The notes under the pieces are model-generated. The model saw nothing but the letters and a program-made list of their open reading frames with translations, had not been told where the DNA came from and searched no databases. Position numbers and translations under genes: made by a program. A stretch of 64,000 nt of DNA from NCBI GenBank assembly GCA_021730285.1, contig CP082962.1, positions 2,046,001 to 2,110,000 on the forward strand. Reading direction: 5' to 3'. This DNA comes from Desulfovibrio sp. JY. Its GTDB lineage: Bacteria; Desulfobacterota; Desulfovibrionia; Desulfovibrionales; Desulfovibrionaceae. Positions 34,140 through 43,862 of this stretch are shown here, in pieces (position 1 is the stretch's first letter; every line of letters begins with the position of its first letter).

Positions 34140-34961
34140 GTGGCCACGCTGCGGGCGGCGCATCAGCTGCTCGACGGCCCGCCGGTCTTTGTCGATCCTC
34201 TTGCCCTGGCCATGGTGGGGCCGGGGCGCGAGGCGGTCATCCGCAACGCGCCGGCACGGTTCGCGTCCGGGGAATTGGTCGGACTTCGGGCCTCGGTGGT
34301 GGTGCGCGCCCGCTACGTCGAGGACGCCTGGACGGCGGCCAGGGGCCGGGGAGTGCGCCAATCCGTGATTCTCGGTGCCGGGTTCGACACCTTCGCCTTT
34401 CGCACGGCGGACCGGGAAAGCCGTATTTTCGAAGTTGACCATCCCGCGACCCAGGCGCAAAAACGCCAACGGTTGGCCGAAGCGGGCATCGCCGCGCCGG
34501 AAAATCTCGTGTTCGTGCCCCTGGATTTCGAGCGCCTGACCTTGGCCGAGGCCCTGGATGCGGCCGGGGTTCGCCGGGATGAACCGACTTTTTTTTCCTG
34601 GCCGGGCGTCACCATGTATCTGCCGGAAGCGACGGTGCTCGAAACGCTGGCCGTGCTTTCCGAGATGGCGGCGGACTCCGAGGTCGTCTTCGACTACGCG
34701 GCCGACCCGGAAGGATTGTCCGCAGCCGAACGCCGGGGCCGCGACGCGATCATGGCCCGGACGGCAGCCACGGGAGAGCCGTGGAAATCCTGTTTCGAAC
34801 CGGCGGCCCTGGCTGACCGGCTTGCCCGAATGGGGTTCGTGGTTATCGAGGACCTTGGCGGCGTGGAATTGACGGAGCGTTATCTGGCCGGGCGGAGCGA
34901 CGGCCTGCGAAAATCGGGTGTAAGCCGTATCGTGCACGTCGCTATCGGCCGATCTTCCTGA
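34140..34961 (+). CDS. Class I SAM-dependent methyltransferase (leucine carboxyl methyltransferase-like)
   Basis: 273 residues from a GTG. The SAM-binding motif LGAGFDTFAFR lies near residue 78, with the acidic end EVDHPATQAQKR. SWPGVTMYLPEATVLETL and FDYA follow, all typical of the LCMT/PPM1 family that includes actinobacterial-type methyltransferases. In-frame sequence upstream of the GTG (TALGVATLRAAHQLLDGPP) still looks like the family, back to a stop at 34107, so the original N-terminus has probably been lost. There is no good ribosome site at the GTG. Expression may depend on coupling to the MerR leader. Substrate unknown; possibly impaired. Confidence 0.75.
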   Translation: MATLRAAHQLLDGPPVFVDPLALAMVGPGREAVIRNAPARFASGELVGLRASVVVRARYVEDAWTAARGRGVRQSVILGAGFDTFAFRTADRESRIFEVDHPATQAQKRQRLAEAGIAAPENLVFVPLDFERLTLAEALDAAGVRRDEPTFFSWPGVTMYLPEATVLETLAVLSEMAADSEVVFDYAADPEGLSAAERRGRDAIMARTAATGEPWKSCFEPAALADRLARMGFVVIEDLGGVELTERYLAGRSDGLRKSGVSRIVHVAIGRSS

Positions 34962-35043
34962 CGATTTGGAAAGCAGGCCGCTTGCCGCTGGCTTCCCGCG
35001 ATGCGCTCATGTAACCTTTCGCCTTCCGATTACGACGTGGGTC

Positions 35044-35084
35044 AGGCAACCGCATTTTTTCGGGTATTTTACGGGCGATTGCCT
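35044..35084. repeat. Inverted repeat upstream of the RND operon
   Basis: AGGCAACCGC (35044-35053) pairs with GCGATTGCCT (35075-35084) with one mismatch, around an AT-rich loop, 20 bases before the first pump gene. It could be an operator or a leader hairpin. No regulator gene is adjacent. Confidence 0.4.
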
Positions 35085-35104
35085 AAACGACAAGGATGTC
35101 CGTC

Positions 35105-36289
35105 ATGCCGATACGTACCGACGGTCGGGCCGCGCGTGGGCCCATCAGATTTCTGGTTCTTCTGGCGGTTCTGGTGCTGGCCGCAGGGGCGCTGTGGCGT
35201 TTGGACGAGTGTTCGGGCGAGGCCCGGCCTCCGGGACCGCCGCCCGGGATGTCCATGGCGGTGGCCGTGACCACGGTCGCGGCCAGGCTCGGCGACGCGC
35301 CCGTGACCCTCTCCGGCATCGGCACGGTCACGCCGCTGAAAACCGTCACGGTCAAAAGCCGGGTGGACGGCGAGCTGACCAAGGTGCTGTTCAAGGAAGG
35401 CCAGCACGTCAAGGCCGGCGAATTGCTGGCCCAGATCGACCCGCGCGCCTTCGAGGCCCAGCGCGACCAGTACGAAGGCCAGCTGGCCAAGGACACGGCC
35501 CTGCTGCAAAACGCCCGGGCCGATCTGGCGCGCTACACCAATCTGGTCCAAAAGGACATGCTGGCCGGTCAGACCAAGGACACCCAGGCGTCGCTCGTGC
35601 GCCAGTACGAGGGCGCGGTGCGCTCGGACAAGGCCCAGATCGACAACGCCAATCTCCAGATCGAGTACAGTCGCATCACGGCCCCCATTTCCGGCCGGGT
35701 GGGCCTGCGCCAGATCGATCCAGGCAACATGATCCGGGCCGCCGACTCCTCCGGGCTTTGCGTCATCACCCAGATGTCGCCCATAAGCGTGCTGTTCACC
35801 TTGCCCGAGGACCAGCTTCCGGCCGTGCGCAAGCGCATGCGCACCGGGGAAAAGCTGTCGGTTGCCGCCTATGACCGCACCATGACCGAAAAACTGGCCG
35901 AGGGCAGTCTGGAGACCACGGACAACCAGATCGACACCGCCACGGGCACGGTCAAGCTGCGGGCCATATTCCCCAATACCGACGAGACGCTTTTCCCCAA
36001 CCAGTTCGTCAACGCCGAGCTGCTCCTGGAAAAGAAAAAGGGCGTGGTCCTGCTGCCGGCTTCGGCCGTACTGCGCGGCCCCAAGGGGGCGCACGTGTTC
36101 GTGGTCGGCAAGGACGATACCGTCAGCGACCGCGCCGTGACCACGGGCATGACCGTGGGCACGGACCTCGTGGTGGCCTCCGGAATCACCCCGGACGAGA
36201 CGGTGGTGGTCGAGGGCGCGGACAGGCTGCGCGACGGCGCGAAAGTGGTCATCAAAAACCCGGGCAGCGCGGCGGCCGACAAATCATGA
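35105..36289 (+). CDS. RND efflux membrane-fusion protein (MdtA-like)
   Basis: 394 residues. There is one N-terminal membrane anchor (about 15-31), then the biotinyl-lipoyl half-motifs ([21 protein letters not shown], and [18 protein letters not shown]) flanking a coiled-coil hairpin rich in A, Q and D. The beta-barrel and membrane-proximal domains come last. It links the inner-membrane pump to an outer-membrane channel. I take the ATG at 35105 because AAGGA lies eight bases before it; the ATG at 35096 overlaps that site. It overlaps the next gene by four bases. Confidence 0.93.
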   Translation: MPIRTDGRAARGPIRFLVLLAVLVLAAGALWRLDECSGEARPPGPPPGMSMAVAVTTVAARLGDAPVTLSGIGTVTPLKTVTVKSRVDGELTKVLFKEGQHVKAGELLAQIDPRAFEAQRDQYEGQLAKDTALLQNARADLARYTNLVQKDMLAGQTKDTQASLVRQYEGAVRSDKAQIDNANLQIEYSRITAPISGRVGLRQIDPGNMIRAADSSGLCVITQMSPISVLFTLPEDQLPAVRKRMRTGEKLSVAAYDRTMTEKLAEGSLETTDNQIDTATGTVKLRAIFPNTDETLFPNQFVNAELLLEKKKGVVLLPASAVLRGPKGAHVFVVGKDDTVSDRAVTTGMTVGTDLVVASGITPDETVVVEGADRLRDGAKVVIKNPGSAAADKS

Positions 36290-39200
36290 ACCTGTCGCGC
36301 CCGTTCATCGTACGGCCCGTCGCCACCACGCTCATCATGGTGGCGGTGATCCTGGCCGGCGCCGTCGCCTATTTCCAGCTTCCGGTCTCGGCCCTGCCCC
36401 AGGTGGATTACCCCACCATCCAGGTCCGCACGCTCTATCCCGGGGCCAGCCCCGACGTCATGGCCTCGGCCGTGACCGCGCCCCTGGAAGGCAAGTTCGG
36501 CCAGATGTCGGGGCTCACCCAGATGACCTCGGTCAGCTCCAGCGGGGCCTCGATCATCACCCTGCAATTTGCCCTGTCCCTGTCCCTGGACGTGGCCGAG
36601 CAGGAGGTGCAGGCGGCGATCAACACCGCCTCCAGCCTGCTGCCGGACGACCTGCCGACGCCCCCGGTCTACAGCAAGGTCAACCCGGCCGACACGCCCA
36701 TCCTGTCGTTGGCCCTGACCTCCGATTCCCTGCCCCTAACCGAGGTCCAGGACCTTGCCGACACACGGCTGGCCCAGAAAATTTCCCAGCTTTCGGGCGT
36801 GGGGCTCGTGAGCGTGGCCGGCGGCCAGCGCCCGGCCGTGCGCATCGCCGCCAACCCGACGGCCCTGGCCGCCTACGGCATCACCCTGGAGGCGGTCCGC
36901 ACGGCCGTGGCCGCGGCCAACGTCAACCAGGCCAAGGGCGGCTTCGACGGTCCCCACCAGTCCTCCATCCTCGGGGCCAACGACCAGCTTTTGACCAGCA
37001 AGGAATACCGGCCGCTGATCGTGTCGTACAAAAACGGCCGGCCGGTGCGCCTGTCCGACGTGGCCACGGTGACCGACGGGGCCGAGGACGTGCGGCAGGC
37101 CGCCTGGGTCAACGGCAAGCCGGCCATCGTGCTCAACATCCAGCGCCAGCCCGGGGCCAACGTCATCGCCGTGGTGGACCGGGTCAAGGCCATCCTACCG
37201 AGCCTTCGCGCCTCGCTGCCGGCCGCCGTCGACCTCGCCACCATGGCCGACCGCACCGTGACCATCCGCGCCTCCATCGAGGACGTGCAGCTCGAACTGC
37301 TTCTGGCCGTGGTCCTGGTCGTCGGCGTCATCTTCGTCTTTTTGCGCGACGCCCGGGCCACGCTCATTCCGGCCGTGGCCGTGCCGCTGTCGCTTGTCGG
37401 CACCTTCGGCGTCATGTACCTGCTCGGCTATGGCCTAAACAACCTGACGCTCATGGCGCTGACCATCTCCACCGGTTTCGTGGTGGACGACGCCATCGTC
37501 ATGATCGAAAACGTGGCCCGCCACGTGGAGGCCGGCGCCTCGCCCATGCAGGCGGCCCTGGACGGGGCCGGGCAGATCGGCTTCACCATCCTGTCGCTGA
37601 CCGTTTCCCTGGTCGCCGTGCTCATTCCGCTTCTCTTCATGGGCGACGTGGTGGGGCGGCTTTTCCGCGAATTCGCCGTGACCCTCGGCGTGACGATCCT
37701 TTTTTCGGCCGTGGTGTCGCTGACGCTCACCCCCATGATGTGCGGCCGCATGCTCGGCCACACCGGAGCCGGCGGCGGCCGCTTTTTCCGGGCCACCCAG
37801 GTCTTTTTCGATCGGGCCATCGCCGGCTACGGCCGCACGCTGACCGTGGTGCTGCGCCACCAGACCCTGACCCTGCTCGTGGCCCTGGCCACGGTGGTCC
37901 TGACCGTCGTGCTCTACATCTACGTGCCCAAGGGCTTCTTCCCGGTCCAGGATACGGGCATCATCTCGGGCGTGACCGTGGCCCCGCCCACGATCTCGTT
38001 TAAGGCCATGGGCGAGCGCCAGCAGGAAATGGCCAACCTGTTCTCCAAGGACCCGGCCGTGGTGTCGGTCGCTTCCTACGTCGGGGTGGACGGGATCAAT
38101 GCCAGCCTCAACACCGGCCGGTTGTCCATCGTGCTTAAGCCCAAGGCCGATCGCGCCGCGACCGCCGCGGCCGTGGCCAGGCGTCTCGAGGAACAGGCAA
38201 GGTCCGTTGCCGGCATCACCGTGACCCTCTTGCCGGTGCAGGATTTGACCGTGGACGTGCGCACCACCCAGGCCCAGTACCAGTACACCCTGGATACGCC
38301 GAGTTCTGCCGAGCTTACGACCTGGACGCCGCGTTTCGTGGCGGCGCTGTCCAAGATGCCGGCCGTGCGCAACGTCGGCAGCAACCTGGCCGAGGGCGGG
38401 CTGCGCTACAATATCGACATCGACCGGGTGGCCGCCGCCCGCTACGGCATCACGCCCTCGGACGTGGACAACACCCTCTACGACGCCTTCGGCCAGCGCC
38501 AGATATCGACCATGTTCACGGAGCTCAGCCAATACAAGGTGGTGATCGGGCTCGCGACCGACATGGCCCAAGGAGCGGACGCGCTCTCGCGCATCCGCCT
38601 CCCCGGTGCGAACGACGCCCAGGTGCCGCTTTTGGCCGTGGCCAAGGTGACCGAGGGCACGGGGCCCCTGGCCATCAACCGGCAAGGCCAGTTTCCGGCC
38701 GCGACCATAAGCTTCGACGTGGCCCCGGGGTATTCGCTGGGGGACGCGGTGGAAGCGTTGAACGCGGTCAAGGCGGAACTCAACGTGCCGGCCAGCATTG
38801 TGGGTTCGTTCCAGGGCGCGGCCCGGGCGTTCATGGATTCGCTCAAAAACGAGCCGCTCCTGATCCTCGCCGCCCTGATCACGGTCTACATCGTGCTCGG
38901 CGTCATGTACGAGAGCTTCATCCATCCGGTGACGATCCTGTCCACGCTGCCTTCGGCCGGCATCGGCGGTTTGTGGGCCCTCATCCTCTTCCACCAGGAT
39001 CTCGGGATCATGGCCGTTATTGGCATCATCCTTCTGATCGGCATCGTGAAGAAAAACGGCATCATGATGGTGGATTTCGCCCTTTCCGCCGAGCGCGAGG
39101 AGGGCAAGGCCCCGCGCGACGCCATCTACGACGCCTGCCTGTTGCGCTTTCGGCCGATCATGATGACCACCTTTGCCGCGCTCCTCGGCGCCTTGCCCCT

Positions 39201-39384
39201 GGCCCTCGGTACGGGCGTCGGGTCCGAGCTGCGCCGGCCCATGGGCATCGTCATCGTCGGCGGGCTGATCGTGAGCCAGGTGCTGACCCTTTACACCACG
39301 CCCGTGATCTACCTGTTCTTCGAGCGCCTGGCCCGGCGTCGCCGCGATGATTCTCCCCGGGACGAGGCGGTGCATACGTCATGA
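36286..39384 (+). CDS. RND multidrug efflux pump subunit (MdtB-like)
   Basis: 1032 residues, twelve membrane helices and two large periplasmic loops. The proton-relay aspartates are Asp401-Asp402 ([18 protein letters not shown]), as at 407-408 in AcrB. The N-terminus [20 protein letters not shown] and the later [14 protein letters not shown] are typical of the HAE1 family. It is followed with a four-base overlap by a second pump subunit, so the complex is probably a heteromultimer like MdtBC. Confidence 0.94.
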   Translation: MNLSRPFIVRPVATTLIMVAVILAGAVAYFQLPVSALPQVDYPTIQVRTLYPGASPDVMASAVTAPLEGKFGQMSGLTQMTSVSSSGASIITLQFALSLSLDVAEQEVQAAINTASSLLPDDLPTPPVYSKVNPADTPILSLALTSDSLPLTEVQDLADTRLAQKISQLSGVGLVSVAGGQRPAVRIAANPTALAAYGITLEAVRTAVAAANVNQAKGGFDGPHQSSILGANDQLLTSKEYRPLIVSYKNGRPVRLSDVATVTDGAEDVRQAAWVNGKPAIVLNIQRQPGANVIAVVDRVKAILPSLRASLPAAVDLATMADRTVTIRASIEDVQLELLLAVVLVVGVIFVFLRDARATLIPAVAVPLSLVGTFGVMYLLGYGLNNLTLMALTISTGFVVDDAIVMIENVARHVEAGASPMQAALDGAGQIGFTILSLTVSLVAVLIPLLFMGDVVGRLFREFAVTLGVTILFSAVVSLTLTPMMCGRMLGHTGAGGGRFFRATQVFFDRAIAGYGRTLTVVLRHQTLTLLVALATVVLTVVLYIYVPKGFFPVQDTGIISGVTVAPPTISFKAMGERQQEMANLFSKDPAVVSVASYVGVDGINASLNTGRLSIVLKPKADRAATAAAVARRLEEQARSVAGITVTLLPVQDLTVDVRTTQAQYQYTLDTPSSAELTTWTPRFVAALSKMPAVRNVGSNLAEGGLRYNIDIDRVAAARYGITPSDVDNTLYDAFGQRQISTMFTELSQYKVVIGLATDMAQGADALSRIRLPGANDAQVPLLAVAKVTEGTGPLAINRQGQFPAATISFDVAPGYSLGDAVEALNAVKAELNVPASIVGSFQGAARAFMDSLKNEPLLILAALITVYIVLGVMYESFIHPVTILSTLPSAGIGGLWALILFHQDLGIMAVIGIILLIGIVKKNGIMMVDFALSAEREEGKAPRDAIYDACLLRFRPIMMTTFAALLGALPLALGTGVGSELRRPMGIVIVGGLIVSQVLTLYTTPVIYLFFERLARRRRDDSPRDEAVHTS

Positions 39385-42300
39385 CCCTGCCCGAGTTGTG
39401 CATCCGCCGCCCCGTCGGCACCACGCTGTTGACCATGGCCCTGATCCTGGCCGGTTCCATCGCCTTCAAGCTGTTGCCGGCGGCGGCCCTGCCCCAGGTG
39501 GATTTTCCCACCATTTCGGTCCAGGCCCAGTTGCCCGGAGCCGAGCCCCAGACCATGGCCACCTCGGTCGCCGCGCCGCTGGAGCGCCAGTTCGCCCGCA
39601 TCGCCGGCGTAACCGAGATGACCTCCCAAAGCAGTCGGGGCTCGACGCGCATCAATTTGCAGTTCGACCTCGACCGCGACATCAACGGCGCGGCCCGCGA
39701 CGTCCAGTCGGCGATAAACGCCGCCATGGGCTATCTGCCCTCCACCCTGAAGCAGAACCCTACCTACCGGAAGATGAACCCGGCCGACGCGCCGATCATG
39801 GTCCTGGCGCTCACTTCGGACTCGGTGTCGCGGGCCAGGATGTACGACGTGGCCTCCACCGTGCTCCAGCAAAAGCTCTCCCAGGTCGAGGGCGTGGGAC
39901 AGGTGTTCGTGGGCGGCGGCGCGCTGCCGGCCGTGCGGGTCAACGTCGATCCCGCCGCCCTGGCCGCCAAGGGGCTGAGCCTCGCCGACGTCAAAAAGAT
40001 GCTGACCACGACCACGGTCAACCAGCCCAAGGGCCGCATCGAGGCCGGGGATCGCTCCTACGAGGTGGAGACCAACGACCAGCTTCACAAGGCCTGGCAG
40101 TACCAGCCCCTGATCCTGTCCTATAAAAACGGCGCGGCCGTGCACCTGACCGACGTGGCCACGGTCACCTCGTCGGTGGAGGACGTGCGCACGGCCGGTT
40201 TCGTCAACGGCAAGCCGTCGGTCATGATCATCGTCTTTCGCCAGCCCGGGGCCAACATCATCGAGACGGTGGACAACGTCAAAGCGCTGCTCCCCCAGCT
40301 CAAGGCCTCCCTGCCCGGCGATGTGGGCGTCTCCGTGGAGATGGACCGCAGCCCGCCGATCCGGGCCTCCCTGGCCGAGGTGGAGCAAACGCTCGTCATC
40401 TCCTGCCTGCTGGTCATCCTGGTGGTGTTCGTGTTTCTCGGCAGCGCCCGGGCCACGCTCATTCCGGCCGTGGCCACGGTGGCCTCCCTCGTCGGCACCT
40501 TCGCGGTCATGTACCTGCTGGGTTATTCCCTGGACAATCTGTCGCTTATGGCGCTCACCATCGCCACCGGCTTCGTGGTCGACGACGCCATCGTGGTGGT
40601 GGAAAACGTGGCCCGGCACATGGAGCAGGGCATGGCCCCGCGCGCGGCCTCACTTCTGGGCTCGAAGGAAGTGGCCTTCACCGTGGTGTCCATGAGCGTG
40701 TCCCTGGTGGCGGTCTTTATCCCGATCCTGCTCATGGGCGGCATGGTGGGCCGGCTTTTCCGCGAATTCGCCATGGTGCTCTCCATCGCCATCCTCATAT
40801 CGCTGGTGCTCTCGCTCACCTCCACCCCGACCCTGTGCGCCGTGCTGCTGCGCCCGACCGTGAAAAAGGCCTCCGGCCGGCCGGGACTGGCGGCCCGCGC
40901 CTTTGCCTGGCTTCATCGCGGCTACGAGCGCAGCCTGTCCTTCGCCCTGTCGCACCCGAGGCTCATGCTCACGGCCACGGTGGGGGCGCTGGCCGGCGCG
41001 ATCTGGCTTTACGTGGCCATTCCCAAGGGCTTTTTTCCGGAACAGGACACCGGCCGGGTCATGGGCTTTATTCAGGCCGCGCCGGACACGTCGTTCCAGG
41101 CCATGGAGAAAAAGCTGCGGGCCGTGATCAAGGTCATCGGGGCCAACCCGGACGTTGCCTCGGTGACGGGGTTCACCGGCGGCGGCGGCGGGCCCGGCGG
41201 CGGCGGCACCAACTCGGCCCAGATGTTCATTTCCCTCAAGCCCAAAAACAAGCGTCCGCCCCTGGCCGTGACCATGGGGCGGTTGCGCAGGGCCCTGGCC
41301 GCCGTTCCCGGCGCGCCGGCGTTCCTCATGCCGGCCCAGGAGCTGCGCATGGGCGGCCGGCCGGGCAAGGCGCTCTACCAGTACACGCTGCTCTCGGACA
41401 GTTTTCCCGATCTGGTGGCGGCCGTGCCCAAGGTCGAGGCGGCCATGAAGAAGTTGCCCGGGCTCACCGACGTCAGCGCCGACCAGCAGGACAACGGGCT
41501 GATGACCTTTGTCGACGTCGACCGGGACACGGCCTCGCGCCTGGGCGTGACGACCGCGGCCGTGGACGCGGCGCTCTACAGCGCCTTCGGCCAGAGCCTG
41601 GTCGGCGTGTCCTACACCGACCAGAACCAGTACCATGTGGTGCTCGAGGTCACGCCGCGCGACTTGCAGGCCCCCGAGGGGCTGCGCAAGATCTACGTGG
41701 CCGGCAAGGACGGCGTCCAGGTGCCGCTGGCGTCGGTGGCCAGGTTCCGCCCGAGCGAGGCGGCGCTTTCGGTCAATCACCAGGGGCAGTTTCCGGCCGC
41801 TACCATCTCGTTCAACCTGGCTCCGGGCGTGGCCCTGTCCCAGGCGTCGACGGCCATCGAGGCGGCGACCCGGACGCTGCACCTGCCGTCCTCGGTGCGC
41901 GGCAGCTTCGCCGGCACGGCCGAGGCCTTCAAAAGCTCGCTGTCCACCCAGCCGTTGCTGCTCCTGGCCGCCCTGATCGCGGTCTACATCGTGCTCGGCA
42001 TCCTCTACGAGAGCACCGTCCACCCGCTGACCATCCTCTCGACCCTGCCCTCGGCCGGGCTCGGGGCCGTGGCCGCGCTGTGGGCCTTCCACATGGACCT
42101 GACCATCATCGCCGTCATCGGCATCATTCTCTTGATCGGCATCGTCAAGAAAAACGGCATCATGCTGGTGGATTTCGCCCTTTCCGCCGAGCGCGAGCGC
42201 GACCTTTCGCCGCGCGACGCCATCTACGAAGCCTGCCTCAAACGCTTTCGGCCGATCATGATGACCACCATGGCCGCCTTCCTGGGCGCGCTGCCCCTGG

Positions 42301-42506
42301 CGCTCGGCACGGGTTCGGGAGCGGAACTGCGCCGGCCGCTCGGCATCGCTATCGCCGGCGGACTGCTCGTCAGCCAGGCCATGACGCTCTACACCACGCC
42401 GGTTATTTATTTGTATCTGGACAGGTTACGGTGCTGGGGGAGGGGGCCCCTTTTTGCAAAAAGGGGTCCCCTCCCCCAGACCCCCTCCCTCCCCAAAAAC
42501 TCTTAA
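39381..42506 (+). CDS. RND multidrug efflux pump subunit (MdtC-like) with hairpin-encoded C-terminus
   Basis: 1041 residues with Asp401-Asp402 in [18 protein letters not shown] and [14 protein letters not shown] in the second half. A glycine-rich loop ([10 protein letters not shown]) lies in the second periplasmic region. The usual end [12 protein letters not shown] is reached near residue 1016. The frame then continues through hairpin R8, adding about 23 residues (including [14 protein letters not shown]) before the stop in its tail. These residues look like translated repeat rather than selected protein. The operon shows no outer-membrane factor gene in this window. Confidence 0.93.
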   Translation: MTLPELCIRRPVGTTLLTMALILAGSIAFKLLPAAALPQVDFPTISVQAQLPGAEPQTMATSVAAPLERQFARIAGVTEMTSQSSRGSTRINLQFDLDRDINGAARDVQSAINAAMGYLPSTLKQNPTYRKMNPADAPIMVLALTSDSVSRARMYDVASTVLQQKLSQVEGVGQVFVGGGALPAVRVNVDPAALAAKGLSLADVKKMLTTTTVNQPKGRIEAGDRSYEVETNDQLHKAWQYQPLILSYKNGAAVHLTDVATVTSSVEDVRTAGFVNGKPSVMIIVFRQPGANIIETVDNVKALLPQLKASLPGDVGVSVEMDRSPPIRASLAEVEQTLVISCLLVILVVFVFLGSARATLIPAVATVASLVGTFAVMYLLGYSLDNLSLMALTIATGFVVDDAIVVVENVARHMEQGMAPRAASLLGSKEVAFTVVSMSVSLVAVFIPILLMGGMVGRLFREFAMVLSIAILISLVLSLTSTPTLCAVLLRPTVKKASGRPGLAARAFAWLHRGYERSLSFALSHPRLMLTATVGALAGAIWLYVAIPKGFFPEQDTGRVMGFIQAAPDTSFQAMEKKLRAVIKVIGANPDVASVTGFTGGGGGPGGGGTNSAQMFISLKPKNKRPPLAVTMGRLRRALAAVPGAPAFLMPAQELRMGGRPGKALYQYTLLSDSFPDLVAAVPKVEAAMKKLPGLTDVSADQQDNGLMTFVDVDRDTASRLGVTTAAVDAALYSAFGQSLVGVSYTDQNQYHVVLEVTPRDLQAPEGLRKIYVAGKDGVQVPLASVARFRPSEAALSVNHQGQFPAATISFNLAPGVALSQASTAIEAATRTLHLPSSVRGSFAGTAEAFKSSLSTQPLLLLAALIAVYIVLGILYESTVHPLTILSTLPSAGLGAVAALWAFHMDLTIIAVIGIILLIGIVKKNGIMLVDFALSAERERDLSPRDAIYEACLKRFRPIMMTTMAAFLGALPLALGTGSGAELRRPLGIAIAGGLLVSQAMTLYTTPVIYLYLDRLRCWGRGPLFAKRGPLPQTPSLPKNS
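42435..42503 (+). terminator. Dispersed hairpin R8, inside the 3' end of the MdtC-like gene
   Basis: The stem TGGGGGAGGGGGCCCC/GGGGTCCCCTCCCCCA has one mismatch and a TTTTTGCAAAAA apex (42435-42478). C-rich DNA and CCCAAAAACTC follow. The mdtC-like stop codon lies at its distal edge. Confidence 0.72.
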
Positions 42507-42525
42507 CGGGGTTGGGGTCTTCTAT

Positions 42526-42618
42526 GCGGCGCTTCGCCGCTGGCGCGTTTGTGGCCGCAATCGCGTCCGGCGTCGCGGCGCAGAGCGCCGCGTGTCGCCG
42601 GGCCGATTGCGGCCACAA
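42526..42618. repeat. Composite hairpin element (possible copy C)
   Basis: Hairpin GCGGCG-CTT-CGCCGC (42526-42540) precedes a perfect 15-bp inverted repeat (TTGTGGCCGCAATCG, 42549-42563 with 42604-42618). That repeat encloses CCGGCG/CGCCGG and CGCGGCGC-AGA-GCGCCGCG. It is related in layout to copies A and B, though the order of hairpin and arms differs. Confidence 0.6.
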
Positions 42619-42663
42619 CTCCGGTATCCCGCCAACCCTACGCCTTCCCAGTCCCCCACCCCG

Positions 42664-42733
42664 TCAAAAGTTTTGGAAAGGGGTCCAGGGGGAAACTTTT
42701 TTCAAAAAGTTTCCCCCTGGCCGCCGGAGGCAT
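42664..42733 (-). terminator. Dispersed hairpin R9, overlapping the end of the RlmM-like gene
   Basis: Same sequence type as R4, R5 and R7, in minus-strand polarity. The stop of the RlmM-like gene (42702-42704) lies within the stem region. Confidence 0.75.
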
Positions 42734-43655
42734 CCTCCTCCTTCTTCTCCTTCTCCTGCCCCAACAGTGCGAACGTCAGTTCGTGCTTGTTGTGGGAGAG
42801 GTGGAGCAGGCGCGAGCCGGGGATGGCGCGGAATTTGTCCAGTAGCGTGAAGTCGGTTTCGCCTTGCAGTTTGACCGTCAGCACGAAGCGGCGGCACTGG
42901 CCGAATTCGAGCCAGCGCGACAGCCATTCGTGGAGCCGGTCGGGGTAGCAGATCACGTCGGAAAAGAGCCAGTCCACTTCCCCGGCGTGGCGGGGATCGA
43001 GGCCGAAGGCGCTGCCCTGGCACCAGGACACGAGCGGGTCGTGGGCCACGTTTGGGGCCAGCGGCGCTTTGTCGATGCAGAAGACCCGCGCTCCGAGGCT
43101 CGCCAGGACGAAGGCCCAGCCCCCGGGGCTGCCGCCCATGTCCAGGCACAGTTCCCCCGGCGCGGGACGCACGCCGGTGCGCGTGAAAAATTCCCACAGC
43201 TTGAGGTAGGCCCGGCTCGGCGGTCCGTCCTTGTCTTCGGCGAAGCGGTACTCGCCGCCCGGCACGGGCTCGCTGGTCGCGGGCGAGGCCAGCAGCAGGT
43301 TGTCTTCCCAGAGGGTGAACGCGCCGAGGGGGGCGGTGGGCAGCGGCGCGCCGAAAACGAGGGGCCGTGCCGCCACTTTGGGCAGCTTTTCGGCCACGAG
43401 CGCCGCCCGGCGGAAATGGCCTGTCGGCACGAGCGCCCAGTTGCGCTGGATGGCCTTGAGCTTTTTGGCCGCGTCGCCGATGGACTCCACGGGGATAAAG
43501 ACCGGCTCGGTCCAGACGTTGGCGGCGAAGGCGGCCTGCCTGGGCGGGCCGTCGGCCGTGACCAGCGGGTCGCGCACGGCGGTGACGGCGTCGCCGAGTT
43601 CGGCAATAAGTTCGGGCAGGAGGCCCGGGGCGGCATGGTAGACGGTAAAGGGCAT
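42702..43655 (-). CDS. RlmM-like rRNA 2'-O-methyltransferase
   Basis: 317 residues from MPFTVYHAAPG. The N-terminal half looks THUMP-like; the C-terminal half has the FtsJ/RrmJ-type SAM motif LCLDMGGSPGGWAFVLASLGA near 170, DWLFSDVICYP, and FVLTVKLQGE with the catalytic lysine. RlmM methylates 23S rRNA C2498 in E. coli; this protein is shorter. The last ten residues (DASGGQGETF) are encoded by hairpin R9. The start is uncertain: no clear ribosome site is seen, and an ATG at 43691 is possible. Confidence 0.82.
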   Translation of the reverse strand: MPFTVYHAAPGLLPELIAELGDAVTAVRDPLVTADGPPRQAAFAANVWTEPVFIPVESIGDAAKKLKAIQRNWALVPTGHFRRAALVAEKLPKVAARPLVFGAPLPTAPLGAFTLWEDNLLLASPATSEPVPGGEYRFAEDKDGPPSRAYLKLWEFFTRTGVRPAPGELCLDMGGSPGGWAFVLASLGARVFCIDKAPLAPNVAHDPLVSWCQGSAFGLDPRHAGEVDWLFSDVICYPDRLHEWLSRWLEFGQCRRFVLTVKLQGETDFTLLDKFRAIPGSRLLHLSHNKHELTFALLGQEKEKKEEDASGGQGETF

Positions 43656-43757
43656 AGGCGGCACCGGAGAGTGAATTTTAGGGCCAAACATAATAGGCCG
43701 CCGGCCCGGGCGAGGCAAGGCGGGACAGGGCGGATACCGCAGCAGGGGCGAGGGCTC

Positions 43758-43862
43758 GTGTGGCGTTCTCTAAAAAATATGACAATATTTTTTAGAGAAA
43801 AAATAATTATCAAAATATATTATTCCCAAAATTCGTATGCACGAATTTCGAGAACGCGACAC
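43758..43862 (-). terminator. AT-rich cruciform after the response-regulator phosphatase gene
   Basis: The outer arms (GTGTGGCGTTCTC, 43758-43770, against 43850-43862; 12 of 13 pair) enclose two inner hairpins: TTCTCTAAAAAATAT with a GACA loop (43766-43799) and AAATTCGT-ATGC-ACGAATTT (43829-43848). The distal arm includes the stop codon of the gene. Likely terminator, unusually AT-rich for this genome. Confidence 0.65.
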
